Source: Pedobacter duraquae (GTDB taxonomy: Bacteria; Bacteroidota; Bacteroidia; Sphingobacteriales; Sphingobacteriaceae). From it: a stretch of 64,000 nucleotides of DNA. Positions within the stretch are counted from its first letter, which is position 1, and each line of letters begins with the position of its first letter. The stretch is from the NCBI RefSeq assembly GCF_004362245.1, contig NZ_SNWM01000001.1:496001-560000 (forward strand), written 5' to 3'. Positions 45,912-53,773 of this stretch are shown one piece after another. Made by a program: the position numbers and the translations under genes. A model generated the notes under the pieces. The model saw only the letters and a program-made list of their open reading frames with translations. It was not told the origin of the DNA and did not search any database.

Positions 45912-48542
45912 TTAATAGATGCTGATCAGCTTACTGATTACATTGCCACTTGTTGGGTTGGGTTCATCTGGCTGGCTCCCTCCGATATTAATGCTGACCT
46001 TTCCGGTTATGCTTGCCGAATTGCCATCAGATTTAACATAAGAAAGATCGTCTTTGCTGAGGGTAAAGTTGACCAGCTTTGACTCGCCTGCGGCGAGGCT
46101 GATTCTTTTAAATCCTTTCAATGCTTTGATGGCTGTTTTAATGGATTTGTTCTGGTTTAAGACGTACAGCTGCACAACTTCATCCCCTGCTTTTTTGCTG
46201 GTATTGGTTACGCGTACCGAGACTTTTACTGGCTTACCTTTTGCCGCAGTTGCCTGTATTTGTAACTGGCTGTATTTAAACGTAGCATAGCTTAATCCAT
46301 ACCCAAAACCATACAATGCTTTACCTTTGAAATACCGGTACGTACGGTTGTCCATATTATAATCGGTGAAGCTGGCCAGGTCGTCATCGCCCTGATAGAA
46401 GGTTACCGGCAATCTTCCCGAAGGATTGTAATCGCCAAACAAGATATCTGCTACTGCAGTTCCCGCAGCTTGTCCGCCGTACCAGGCATTCAAAATCGCC
46501 GGGATATTTTGTGATTCCCATGGTGTTGCAATGGCGCTGCCGGTCATCATCACAAAAACAACAGGTTTGCCTGTACTATGTAGTGCTTTCATGAGCTCTG
46601 TTTGCACTTTGGGCAGCAGGATGGAGGTGCGGTCTCCCCCATCAAATCCAGGATCATTTACCCGCATCGATTCACCTTCCAGTTGTGGTGAGATACCTCC
46701 AGCGAAAATAAAGGCATCGGCATTCTTGTGTTTTGCAATGAGCGCGTTGAAATCAGTTTTTACGTATTTACCGATATTAAATTTGAGGTATGCGGTAGCA
46801 TCGCTTTGCCACATTTCTACAACCAGATTGTATACCTGATCCTTGTTTACCTTGAGGTCTAATTTCTTTTGCTGCCCTTTTTTAGTGCCCCAGTTATCAA
46901 TAATCAGCTTCCCGTCCAGAAATACACGGCAGCCGTTATCTGCTTCGGCCTCCAGAGATAAGGTCTGATTTTCCGGTGCTTTGAAGCTGGCGCTGTAGCG
47001 GGCAGAGAACTCTGCTGCCCTGAGGTTATCGGCAATAACCTCCCCTTCCTGCCAGCTGTGGTTAAAGGTTGTTTCTGTTTTAGTAAATAAAGGTTTGCCG
47101 CTTAGTTCTTTATTACTGAAATATTCTGCTTTGATACCCGGCCTGCCTTCAAAAGAAAACTTACCCTCCAATGCCGAAAAATCCAGCAATTCATCACTGG
47201 TGAAGGTTGTTGCCTTTTCGTAAACTACCTCGGTATTGGCGCCGAGCTTATTTTTAATCCCCTGGAGGATGGTTACCAGCTTTGATGGATTGCCGTTGTA
47301 GTTACCGAGGATGGATAATGGATTGTCAGCATTTGGCCCCAAGACAACGATTTTCCTCATGTTTTTACGCAGCGGAAGCAGGTTATTGTTTTTGAGCAGC
47401 ACCATTGATTCGCGCGCCATCTTTAGGGCATGCGCCTGATGTTCTTTACTTTCCAAAACAGATTCAGGAACCTGCGCATAAGGAACCATACTTGCAGGAT
47501 CAAATAGTCCCAGTCGGAATCTGATCATAAATAAGCGCTCTACAGAAATATCAATCTGCTTCTCGGTAATCTTGCCGTCTTTGACGCCCTGCACCAGAGA
47601 AAGGTAAGCGCTGTGTCCGCATTCCACATCGGTACTGTGAAATACCGCATCTACGGCAGCAGACTCAGCATCGGGGTGGGTTTTATGTTTTAGAAAAAAA
47701 TCGTCGATCCCTGCACAGTCCGACGTTACATATCCTGTAAAGCCCCACTGATTGCGTAAAATATCATTCATTAGGATATCGCTGGCACAGCAAGGCTGCG
47801 TTCTGAAAGCATTATAGGCACACATTACGCCGGCCACTTTAGAATCTACCACCAGCTTTTTAAACGCAGGAAGATAGGTATCCCAGAGTTCATAGGCCGA
47901 AACATCGATATCGAAGTTATGTCGTAAGGGCTCGGGGCCACTGTGTACGGCAAAGTGTTTAGCGCAAGCGGCAGCTTTTAGATATTTGGGATTGTCGCCT
48001 TGTAAGCCTTTTACAAAAGCATCGCCCATCATTGCGGTGAGGAATGGATCTTCCCCATAAGTTTCTTGTCCGCGGCCCCAACGTGGATCCCTGAAGATAT
48101 TGATATTCGGCGTCCAGTAGGTTAAGCCAACATATTTGCCACCTCCCCGCCCGTTGGCGTTTGCTTTATTAAACACTGCCCGGCCTTCTATTGCAGAATA
48201 ATCTGCCATTTTAAATAGTGCGGGCTCGTCAAATGTTGCTGCCATCGCAATGGCCTGCGGATATACAGTTACGTTGTATGGTGTTCTGGCCACTCCATGT
48301 AAGGTCTCATTCCACCAGTCGTACGCGGGAATTCCCAGTCGGGATATGGCGGGTGCAGAGTTGAGCATCTGAGATACCTTTTCTTCGAGGGTAAGGCGGC
48401 TCACCAGGTCTGTTACTCTTTTTTCAAAGCTGAGTTTATAATTCTGAAATGGATATTTGAAAGTTTGTGCTTTTCCAGGTTTTGCATTCAGGAGCAGCAA
48501 CGTCAGTACAAGGGAACTGATCAGGCTTTTGTTCATCATCAT
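45912..48542 (-). CDS. GH3 beta-glycosidase with inserted PA14 domain (beta-xylosidase-like)
   Basis: An 876-residue secreted enzyme; start chosen at 48542 (MMMNKSLISSLVLTLLLL signal), as the ATG at 48575 only adds a non-signal extension. The (beta/alpha)8 domain carries nucleophile Asp in GFTGYVTSDCAGIDDF. A PA14 insertion (~450-600; GIKAEYFSNKELSGKPLF, CRVFLDGKLIIDNWG) precedes the rest of the alpha/beta sandwich, and a fibronectin-like C-terminal domain follows. The DETLHGVARTP-like opening and the VECGHS region resemble xylan beta-xylosidases of GH3. With GH28 and GH43 next door, xylogalacturonan trimming is a reasonable but unproven role. It has its own promoter. Confidence 0.9.
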   Translation of the reverse strand: MMMNKSLISSLVLTLLLLNAKPGKAQTFKYPFQNYKLSFEKRVTDLVSRLTLEEKVSQMLNSAPAISRLGIPAYDWWNETLHGVARTPYNVTVYPQAIAMAATFDEPALFKMADYSAIEGRAVFNKANANGRGGGKYVGLTYWTPNINIFRDPRWGRGQETYGEDPFLTAMMGDAFVKGLQGDNPKYLKAAACAKHFAVHSGPEPLRHNFDIDVSAYELWDTYLPAFKKLVVDSKVAGVMCAYNAFRTQPCCASDILMNDILRNQWGFTGYVTSDCAGIDDFFLKHKTHPDAESAAVDAVFHSTDVECGHSAYLSLVQGVKDGKITEKQIDISVERLFMIRFRLGLFDPASMVPYAQVPESVLESKEHQAHALKMARESMVLLKNNNLLPLRKNMRKIVVLGPNADNPLSILGNYNGNPSKLVTILQGIKNKLGANTEVVYEKATTFTSDELLDFSALEGKFSFEGRPGIKAEYFSNKELSGKPLFTKTETTFNHSWQEGEVIADNLRAAEFSARYSASFKAPENQTLSLEAEADNGCRVFLDGKLIIDNWGTKKGQQKKLDLKVNKDQVYNLVVEMWQSDATAYLKFNIGKYVKTDFNALIAKHKNADAFIFAGGISPQLEGESMRVNDPGFDGGDRTSILLPKVQTELMKALHSTGKPVVFVMMTGSAIATPWESQNIPAILNAWYGGQAAGTAVADILFGDYNPSGRLPVTFYQGDDDLASFTDYNMDNRTYRYFKGKALYGFGYGLSYATFKYSQLQIQATAAKGKPVKVSVRVTNTSKKAGDEVVQLYVLNQNKSIKTAIKALKGFKRISLAAGESKLVNFTLSKDDLSYVKSDGNSASITGKVSINIGGSQPDEPNPTSGNVISKLISIY

Positions 48543-48572
48543 TGTATAATTTGGTTGCCAAAAGGGCAAAAG

Positions 48573-48654
48573 CAAATCTAATGGTGAAGGTTTATAATTG
48601 GGTTAGCGTGCTATTCCAGAAATTGATGTAAAAGGTTTAAAAATTGCTCAAACC
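48573..48654 (-). promoter_or_regulatory. HTCS-type repeat and promoter of GH3
   Basis: On the plus strand GGTTTAAAAATTGCTCAAAC (48634-48653) matches the PUL1 second repeat closely (17 of 21 aligned bases). The first repeat around AAATTG (48620-48625) lies exactly 21 bp before its partner (48641-48646). The -7 octamer TAGATTTG (48580-48573) is perfect, but spaced about one helical turn further away than in the two SusC promoters. Confidence 0.6.
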
Positions 48655-48683
48655 GGTATAAACTGCCGTTTTTATTAATGCAA

Positions 48684-49682
48684 TCAAATTTTCTGCAAGA
48701 TCTCTTTCAACACATGGTCCAGTTCTTCGGCTGATACTTTGAGTAAAGGAATTAATTCCTGGATGGCACCGGGATCTTCCCTGTTGACTTCGATCAGAGA
48801 GATTAGCCCCAGAATACTTGCCAGCGGACTCCGTACTTTGTGCGACTGTATCCAGGAGATTTCCTGAAGTCGCGCCGCCTGTATTCTAGCAGCCTCAGCA
48901 GCTTCAATTTCTGTAGTCCGATCTACGACCATCACCAATCTTGCCGTACGTCCTTCAAAAAATATAGAATTACCTTCTACCAGAACAGAGATGATATCAC
49001 CGTTTTTCTTTTGATGCCTGACCATGCTTTTGTTCAATATGCCCGGTGTGATCTGCTTACGAAGCGTTTCCTGTAGTAACTCCAGATCGCTCTCGGGCCG
49101 GATATCCTTGATGGTCATATTTAGGAATTCCTCCCTGCTATACCCATAATGAGCAATAGCCGCTTCGTTGACGTCCAAAAACTTGAGTGTAGTGAGCTCA
49201 TAAACCCATTGCGGAACAGGACTCAAGTTGAATAAGTCGCTATACTTTTGTCGTTCCCGCATCAACATCTCCAGGTTTTCTTTGCTCGAGCTGATATCCT
49301 TGAAATATACCGAAAGGCCATCTCCCGAAGGGAAAGCAGCTACTTCCAACCAGATATTTTTTGGCCCGAAGTACTCTTCAAAACGAACGGCTATATTTTG
49401 ATCGCGTGCCCTATGGTATTCTTCAAAGAATTTGAGGGGGACCGCATCCGCATACACCTCCCATAGGTTTAAGCCGATGATCTGGTCTCTCGGTTTATCA
49501 AGGAGCCGCTCGGCCTCTTTATTCCAATAGGTAACCGTCCAATTGCCATCTACTTCGAAGAAAGCATCGGTAAAGCTCTCCAGGATATTGGCAATTCGTT
49601 TCTGGTATTTAAGCAGTTGTTGCTCAAAATCCTCAGGCTCCTGTTGAGCGCCATCATGTTGTGAAGCGGTAGGCACAGTCAT
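48684..49682 (-). CDS. PAS-domain protein ending in HisKA, no ATPase domain
   Basis: A 332-residue cytosolic signalling protein. Two PAS domains (~20-130: ILESFTDAFFEVDGNWTVTYWNKEAERLL; ~140-260: FNLSPVPQWVYELTTLKFLDVNEAAIAHYGYSREEFLNM) precede a HisKA-like helix pair with His281 in IQSHKVRSPLASILGL. Only ~50 residues follow, so the HATPase domain is absent and the protein cannot phosphorylate itself. Similar short PAS-HisKA proteins are common in Bacteroidota. It may act as a phosphotransfer or dimerisation partner of another kinase. No response regulator is adjacent. Confidence 0.8.
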   Translation of the reverse strand: MTVPTASQHDGAQQEPEDFEQQLLKYQKRIANILESFTDAFFEVDGNWTVTYWNKEAERLLDKPRDQIIGLNLWEVYADAVPLKFFEEYHRARDQNIAVRFEEYFGPKNIWLEVAAFPSGDGLSVYFKDISSSKENLEMLMRERQKYSDLFNLSPVPQWVYELTTLKFLDVNEAAIAHYGYSREEFLNMTIKDIRPESDLELLQETLRKQITPGILNKSMVRHQKKNGDIISVLVEGNSIFFEGRTARLVMVVDRTTEIEAAEAARIQAARLQEISWIQSHKVRSPLASILGLISLIEVNREDPGAIQELIPLLKVSAEELDHVLKEILQKI

Positions 49683-49822
49683 AATTTTTGTAATCGAAAA
49701 AGTTCCAAATTACAAAATATTGCAAAAGACCACAATTGAGGTGGAATAAGAATGAAATGAACAATTCGTTCAGGTTGTATTTGGTTATGGAACTTCATGA
49801 GGGTGAAGCCATAACCAAATAC

Positions 49823-50035
49823 TTACTCCTTTGTTTCCTGATATTCTAAAAGATCTCCAGGCTGACACTCAAGCACTTTACAAATAGCTTCAAGCGTACT
49901 GAAACGCACAGCTTTGGCTTTTCCTGTTTTAAGGATCGAAAGATTGGCCAGGGTTAAATCTACCTTTGTTGAAAGTTCATTCAACGACATTTTTCTCTTG
50001 GCCATCATCACATCCAGGTTTACAATAATAGGCAT
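49823..50035 (-). CDS. XRE/Cro-type small regulator (YozG-like)
   Basis: A 70-residue single helix-turn-helix protein: IVNLDVMMAKRKMSLNELSTKVDLTLANLSILKTGKAKAVRFSTLEAICKVLECQPGDLLEY. This is the standard YozG/HipB-like family that pairs with DUF2975 membrane proteins. It is translated 4 nt after the DUF2975 gene, so the two form one operon. A 23-bp palindrome just upstream of that operon is a likely autoregulatory site. Confidence 0.88.
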   Translation of the reverse strand: MPIIVNLDVMMAKRKMSLNELSTKVDLTLANLSILKTGKAKAVRFSTLEAICKVLECQPGDLLEYQETKE

Positions 50036-50039
50036 AGCG

Positions 50040-50579
50040 TTATACAGTTAGTTCGTTTTCAGTCTGGATTTCAATTCCTCTTTTAAATACTTGGGCAATT
50101 ACAAAGATAATCATTCCCAACAGCACAAATTCGGCTCCTCCGGTTAAATAAGCCTGCAAATTGGGCAAATGCGTAAGCTTTGCATTAATCCAATCTGCGT
50201 AGTGGTAAACCATCAAAGTTGAAAAACCAATGATCAGGGCAACGTAACTGATCCGGGATACTAATTCCGCGATGTCTGCACTGAAGGGGTGCATGAAATT
50301 GATTTTGGCAAAAATCCTGAGCACAAGATATACGAGAAAGGCTTGTAAGCCCCAAATTGCGATTACCAGTGAAACCAGGGTAACGTAATGAGGTAGTTGA
50401 TTGGCATAAAGGGCAGATAGGTCGAGTCCTCTATACAGGTTATGCGCTGCAATGGCACTGCTGGTCAGGCTTACCACAAATGAAAATATTAACGCACCCG
50501 TTTTCAGGCATACGCCTACAAACAACACCCAGCATACCACGTGCATCACTTTTAAGATTTTTTTAGTTTTTGTTTCCAT
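50040..50579 (-). CDS. DUF2975 integral membrane protein
   Basis: A 179-residue protein with four predicted helices (VVCWVLFVGVCLKTGALIFSFVVSL; VTLVSLVIAIWGLQAFLVYLVLRIF; ISYVALIIGFSTLMVYHYADWI; GAEFVLLGMIIFVIAQVFKRGIEI). The layout and the downstream XRE partner fit DUF2975, a family of unknown function found with YozG-like regulators. A sensor or stress-related membrane role is inference. Confidence 0.82.
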   Translation of the reverse strand: METKTKKILKVMHVVCWVLFVGVCLKTGALIFSFVVSLTSSAIAAHNLYRGLDLSALYANQLPHYVTLVSLVIAIWGLQAFLVYLVLRIFAKINFMHPFSADIAELVSRISYVALIIGFSTLMVYHYADWINAKLTHLPNLQAYLTGGAEFVLLGMIIFVIAQVFKRGIEIQTENELTV

Positions 50580-50618
50580 ATCCGTTTAAATAAAATTAAC
50601 GAGACAATTATAGATAAA

Positions 50619-50641
50619 TATTTATTGATAATCAACAAATA
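50619..50641. promoter_or_regulatory. 23-bp palindrome upstream of the DUF2975-XRE operon
   Basis: TATTTATTGAT and ATCAACAAATA flank a central A, 10 of 11 positions pairing. A third half-site, TTCAATAAATA, lies at 50652-50662, exactly 21 bp after the right arm. Position and spacing suggest the operator of the XRE regulator. Confidence 0.5.
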
Positions 50642-50843
50642 AAGATTAATTTTCAATAAATAAGTCTGTGCTATCGAATTGCTATGATGCATTGAAGGGA
50701 TCGAGACTTGGTTTCGTTAGCCAAAGCGTCAATTTACGATATAAAGTAATCTTCAATCACGCCATTTACAAACAACACACTAACAAACAATCACTTAGCC
50801 CTGAGGCATAGTAATTGAATACCCCTAACAGTATCTAAACGAC

Positions 50844-51359
50844 ATGAAACCACCACTACTTATTTTTTTTATCCTGATAGCCTTAACCGCATCTGCTCAG
50901 CGCCCCGAAGCGGTATTCACCAGGGAAAATATGGTATTGCCGGCGATACCCACCCCCATAGGTAATTACACCAGCGTTGTCCGGGTAGGCAACCTGTTAT
51001 TCCTTTCTGGAAGGGGACCGATGCAACTGGATGGAACCTATGTTGTCGGAAAGCTGGTTAAGGATCTCAGTGTACAACAGGGATATGATGCGGCTAAGCT
51101 TTGCGCCCTTGCCCAGTTGGCGGTGTTGAAGGCCGAACTGGGAGAACTCTCCAGAATTAAACGGATCGTAAAGGTTACAGGCTTTATAAACGGCGTAGAC
51201 ACCTTTACCGATCAACCTAAAGTAATTAACGGATTTTCAGATATGATGGTCGCAGTTTTTGGAAACATTGGCATCCATACAAGGTCTGCTGTTGGCGTTT
51301 CCAGTTTACCCGGCGGCTGGCCTGTAGAGGTAGAAATGATTGTAGAATTAAAAGAATAA
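50844..51359 (+). CDS. RidA/YjgF-family protein with signal peptide
   Basis: A 171-residue protein: a signal peptide (MKPPLLIFFILIALTASA), then a RidA fold (TPIGNYTSVVRVGNLLFLSGRGPMQLDG, ...IHTRSAVGVSSLPGGWPVEVEMIVEL). The Arg in HTRSAVGVSSLP corresponds to the imine-binding Arg of RidA deaminases. Cytosolic RidA removes reactive enamines; an exported form suggests a different or periplasmic substrate. It precedes the secreted hydrolase gene by 36 nt on the same strand. Confidence 0.85.
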   Translation: MKPPLLIFFILIALTASAQRPEAVFTRENMVLPAIPTPIGNYTSVVRVGNLLFLSGRGPMQLDGTYVVGKLVKDLSVQQGYDAAKLCALAQLAVLKAELGELSRIKRIVKVTGFINGVDTFTDQPKVINGFSDMMVAVFGNIGIHTRSAVGVSSLPGGWPVEVEMIVELKE

Positions 51360-51395
51360 ACAAATAATAAACTCACCCCCTTAAACAAACAAAAA

Positions 51396-52172
51396 ATGAA
51401 AACGATTTCAATTAAAAATGCTTTCCTGACAGCTGCAATGGCACTGGGATTATTAAGCACCGTTGCCGTAGCACAGACTACAGCTAAAGTAAAGAACATT
51501 GTAATTGTGCATGGCGCCTTTGCAGATGGCTCAGGTTTTAAAAGTGTGTTCGATATCCTGACCAAGCAGGGTTACAATGTATCTGTAGTGCAAAATCCAC
51601 TAACTTCGTTAAAGGACGATGTTGATGCAGCCAACAGAATCATCGACAAACAAGATGGCCCGGTTATTCTGGTTGGACACTCCTGGGGAGGTTCTGTAAT
51701 TACCCAGGCTGGAAACAACCCAAAAGTTGTTGGTTTGGTTTACATCGCAGCATTTGCACCAAACAGTGGCGAAAACACCTTACAGTGGGCCAGCTCATTA
51801 CCTCCGGCACCTGAAAATGGGATTTTAGCACCAGATGCAAATGGTGTGATCTATTTTGATAAAGCGAAGTTTCACGCAGGTTTTTGCGCCGATTCTAGTC
51901 CGGAGTTAGCGGCTTTTATGTATGCTTCTCAAGGTCCGATCTTTGGCAGGTGTTTCATGGATAAAATCGAAACTGCGGCTTATCTTACTAAACCAGCATA
52001 CGGTATTGTTGCTACCGAAGACAAAGCCATCAACCCGGATATCGAACGCAACATGTATAAAAACGGCAAGTTTTTTTACGTTACGGAAGTCAAAGGAAGT
52101 CACACTATTTTCATCTCACAACCGGCAAAAGTATCTGCAGTGATTGTGAAGGCAGCAAACGGCAGTAAATAA
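51396..52172 (+). CDS. Secreted alpha/beta hydrolase
   Basis: A 258-residue alpha/beta hydrolase with signal peptide (NAFLTAAMALGLLSTVAVA). The oxyanion loop is VHGAFADGS, the nucleophile is Ser96 in VGHSWGGSV, and a C-terminal VKGSHTIFISQP supplies the catalytic His. The HGAFADGSGFKSVFDILTKQGYNVSVVQNPLTSL pattern is that of the common esterase/lipase-like hydrolases of signal-peptide-bearing Bacteroidota. The substrate is unknown. A terminator follows at 52200. Confidence 0.85.
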   Translation: MKTISIKNAFLTAAMALGLLSTVAVAQTTAKVKNIVIVHGAFADGSGFKSVFDILTKQGYNVSVVQNPLTSLKDDVDAANRIIDKQDGPVILVGHSWGGSVITQAGNNPKVVGLVYIAAFAPNSGENTLQWASSLPPAPENGILAPDANGVIYFDKAKFHAGFCADSSPELAAFMYASQGPIFGRCFMDKIETAAYLTKPAYGIVATEDKAINPDIERNMYKNGKFFYVTEVKGSHTIFISQPAKVSAVIVKAANGSK

Positions 52173-52199
52173 GCAATATATATTCCAGGTTCAATTTGG

Positions 52200-52238
52200 C
52201 CCCTGTCAGACTTTCGTTTGCAGGGGTTTTCTTGTTTT
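52200..52238 (+). terminator. Rho-independent terminator after the RidA-hydrolase pair
   Basis: CCCCTG (52200-52205) pairs with CAGGGG (52221-52226) across a 15-nt loop, followed by TTTTCTTGTTTT. It begins 28 nt after the stop. Confidence 0.75.
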
Positions 52239-52277
52239 ACGAAACCTGCTCCTGGAAAAGTAAGTTCCATAAATACC

Positions 52278-52844
52278 CTACAGGAAAAACATTCTATTGA
52301 GGCTCAGCGCAAGTTCTTTTGGCGACTGTATCTCTTTTGGATGATCGCCTTCAATGATCGCATTTGGCATCCCCTTAACGGTTGCTGTTGCCGGATCCTG
52401 AACCATAACTACTCCGCCTTCCTGACTTATTGATTTTGCCCCTTCCAGTCCGTCACTTCCTGCGCCTGAAAAAATGATAACGATAGAATTTGTATCATGA
52501 GTTGCAGCAAGTGATTCGAAAAATTCATCCACAGCGTAATTGATAATTTCTGTTCCCCTTGGCTCGGTATGGATGTGGCCATCCACTATTTTAAGCGTCT
52601 TATTTTCTATCAGCACGTAGACCTTTGAACGTTCAATTTTAGTATCTGCTTCAACCCGCAGCACAGGCAATTTAGTATGTCGTTGCAGGATTTCGTCCAG
52701 TTTACTTTTAAAATCACGGTGAAGATGGACCGTGACAATAAAGGCCACAGGTATGTCAGGAGAAACATGATCGAAAAATTCTGTTAACGCATCAATACCG
52801 CCTGCCGAGGCGCCGAGGCCGACAACTGTTACTTCATTATTCAT
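52278..52844 (-). CDS. Stand-alone CheB methylesterase domain
   Basis: A 188-residue CheB-type C-terminal domain without a receiver. The catalytic triad is visible: Ser13 in GLGASAGG, His40 in VTVHLH, Asp131 in FSGAGSDGLEG. CheB removes methyl groups from chemoreceptor glutamates, but no chemotaxis genes are nearby. In Bacteroidota, free CheB domains often belong to signalling complexes with CheR and PAS kinases. The partner is not in this window. The final NRMFFL is shorter than usual by a few residues. Confidence 0.88.
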   Translation of the reverse strand: MNNEVTVVGLGASAGGIDALTEFFDHVSPDIPVAFIVTVHLHRDFKSKLDEILQRHTKLPVLRVEADTKIERSKVYVLIENKTLKIVDGHIHTEPRGTEIINYAVDEFFESLAATHDTNSIVIIFSGAGSDGLEGAKSISQEGGVVMVQDPATATVKGMPNAIIEGDHPKEIQSPKELALSLNRMFFL

Positions 52845-52951
52845 ACGGCAAATTGTAATTTATTACAATAACACATTGCAGGAATAATGTTTTAAAAAAA
52901 TAAACCTTTAAAACAGGAAAGGTGTTATAGCAGCAATTAAAACCTTTCGAT

Positions 52952-53128
52952 ATGGCAGATGACAAAAGCAAACAGGACGGTCGTGACGATAGCAAGATCG
53001 ATTCAAACGACCCAAATGAGGTTGAATATGCAGCAAAACAATTTGGTGTGTCCGCCTCAGAAATAAGAGAAGCAATTAAGCAAGTGGGAAGTTCACGGGA
53101 AGCTGTGAAAAAGCATCTTGGGAAATAA
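52952..53128 (+). CDS. DUF3606-family small protein
   Basis: A 58-residue protein too short for most gene calls. MADDKSKQDGRDDSKIDSND is followed by EVEYAAKQFGVSASEIREAI and KQVGSSREAVKKHLGK. This is the DUF3606 pattern: an acidic start and two short helices with the YAAKQFGVS core. The function is unknown. It ends just before a bidirectional terminator shared with the convergent SRPBCC gene. Confidence 0.85.
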   Translation: MADDKSKQDGRDDSKIDSNDPNEVEYAAKQFGVSASEIREAIKQVGSSREAVKKHLGK

Positions 53129-53130
53129 GA

Positions 53131-53160
53131 AATAAGCCTTTCAAAATCGAAAGGCTTATT
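53131..53160. terminator. Bidirectional terminator between convergent genes
   Basis: AATAAGCCTTTC (53131-53142) and GAAAGGCTTATT (53149-53160) form a perfect 12-bp stem with a 6-nt loop; T-rich sequence follows on the plus strand and A/T on the minus strand. It fills the gap between the stop codons of DUF3606 and SRPBCC. Confidence 0.85.
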
Positions 53161-53595
53161 TTATTTTTCTGCAAGTTTCTTTACAATTGCCATGGCTTTA
53201 GGCCAGGCATTGGTAAAATAGTCCAGGTGTTCTTCTGGCGCATCTACTTCAACCAGCCACTCAGTTTGATCGCCATCACGCTTGAGTGTATAGTTTTCAA
53301 AACCGGCCCACTGTGTGGCTTGTTTACTTTCCACATCTTCTACCCCATCTTTTATCATTCCATTATGTTTAATGGATAAAAACTCATTTGGAATGTGCTC
53401 AGCAATCTCTGATACCATACCCATTCCACTCCCATCGGTAAAAAGCGCCTTACTCCCTTTTTTCCAATCTGTGACGGCTATAGAACCCGGTGCAAAAGGC
53501 GTTGTCCACTGTGTATAAGTATCTTCACCGAGCAGGATATCCCATATTTTTTCTTTTGAAGCCTTAATCAGAATATTAAAATGTTGCTTAACCAT
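53161..53595 (-). CDS. SRPBCC/AHSA1-family protein
   Basis: A 144-residue START-like protein: FNILIKASKEKIWDILLGEDTYTQWTTPFAPGS opens the fold, and a C-terminal helix (AWPKAMAIVKKLAEK) closes the pocket. Such proteins bind hydrophobic ligands or act as Hsp90 co-chaperone-like factors. No catalytic residues are visible and it has no signal. The function cannot be narrowed. Confidence 0.8.
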   Translation of the reverse strand: MVKQHFNILIKASKEKIWDILLGEDTYTQWTTPFAPGSIAVTDWKKGSKALFTDGSGMGMVSEIAEHIPNEFLSIKHNGMIKDGVEDVESKQATQWAGFENYTLKRDGDQTEWLVEVDAPEEHLDYFTNAWPKAMAIVKKLAEK

Positions 53596-53773
53596 AGTTT
53601 CGGTTTTTAGGTTGATGAATCTGTTAATCCAAATTTACTGCCTGAAGAGGTAAAACAAGGTGGGAAGCCGGACAAATTACAGGGGCATTTGTGCCCGTTT
53701 TATTTATAAAGATAGCGTTTGTTTTCCTCAGATAAATTCGCTATATTACTCATTATAAACAAATAAGCGCTTT

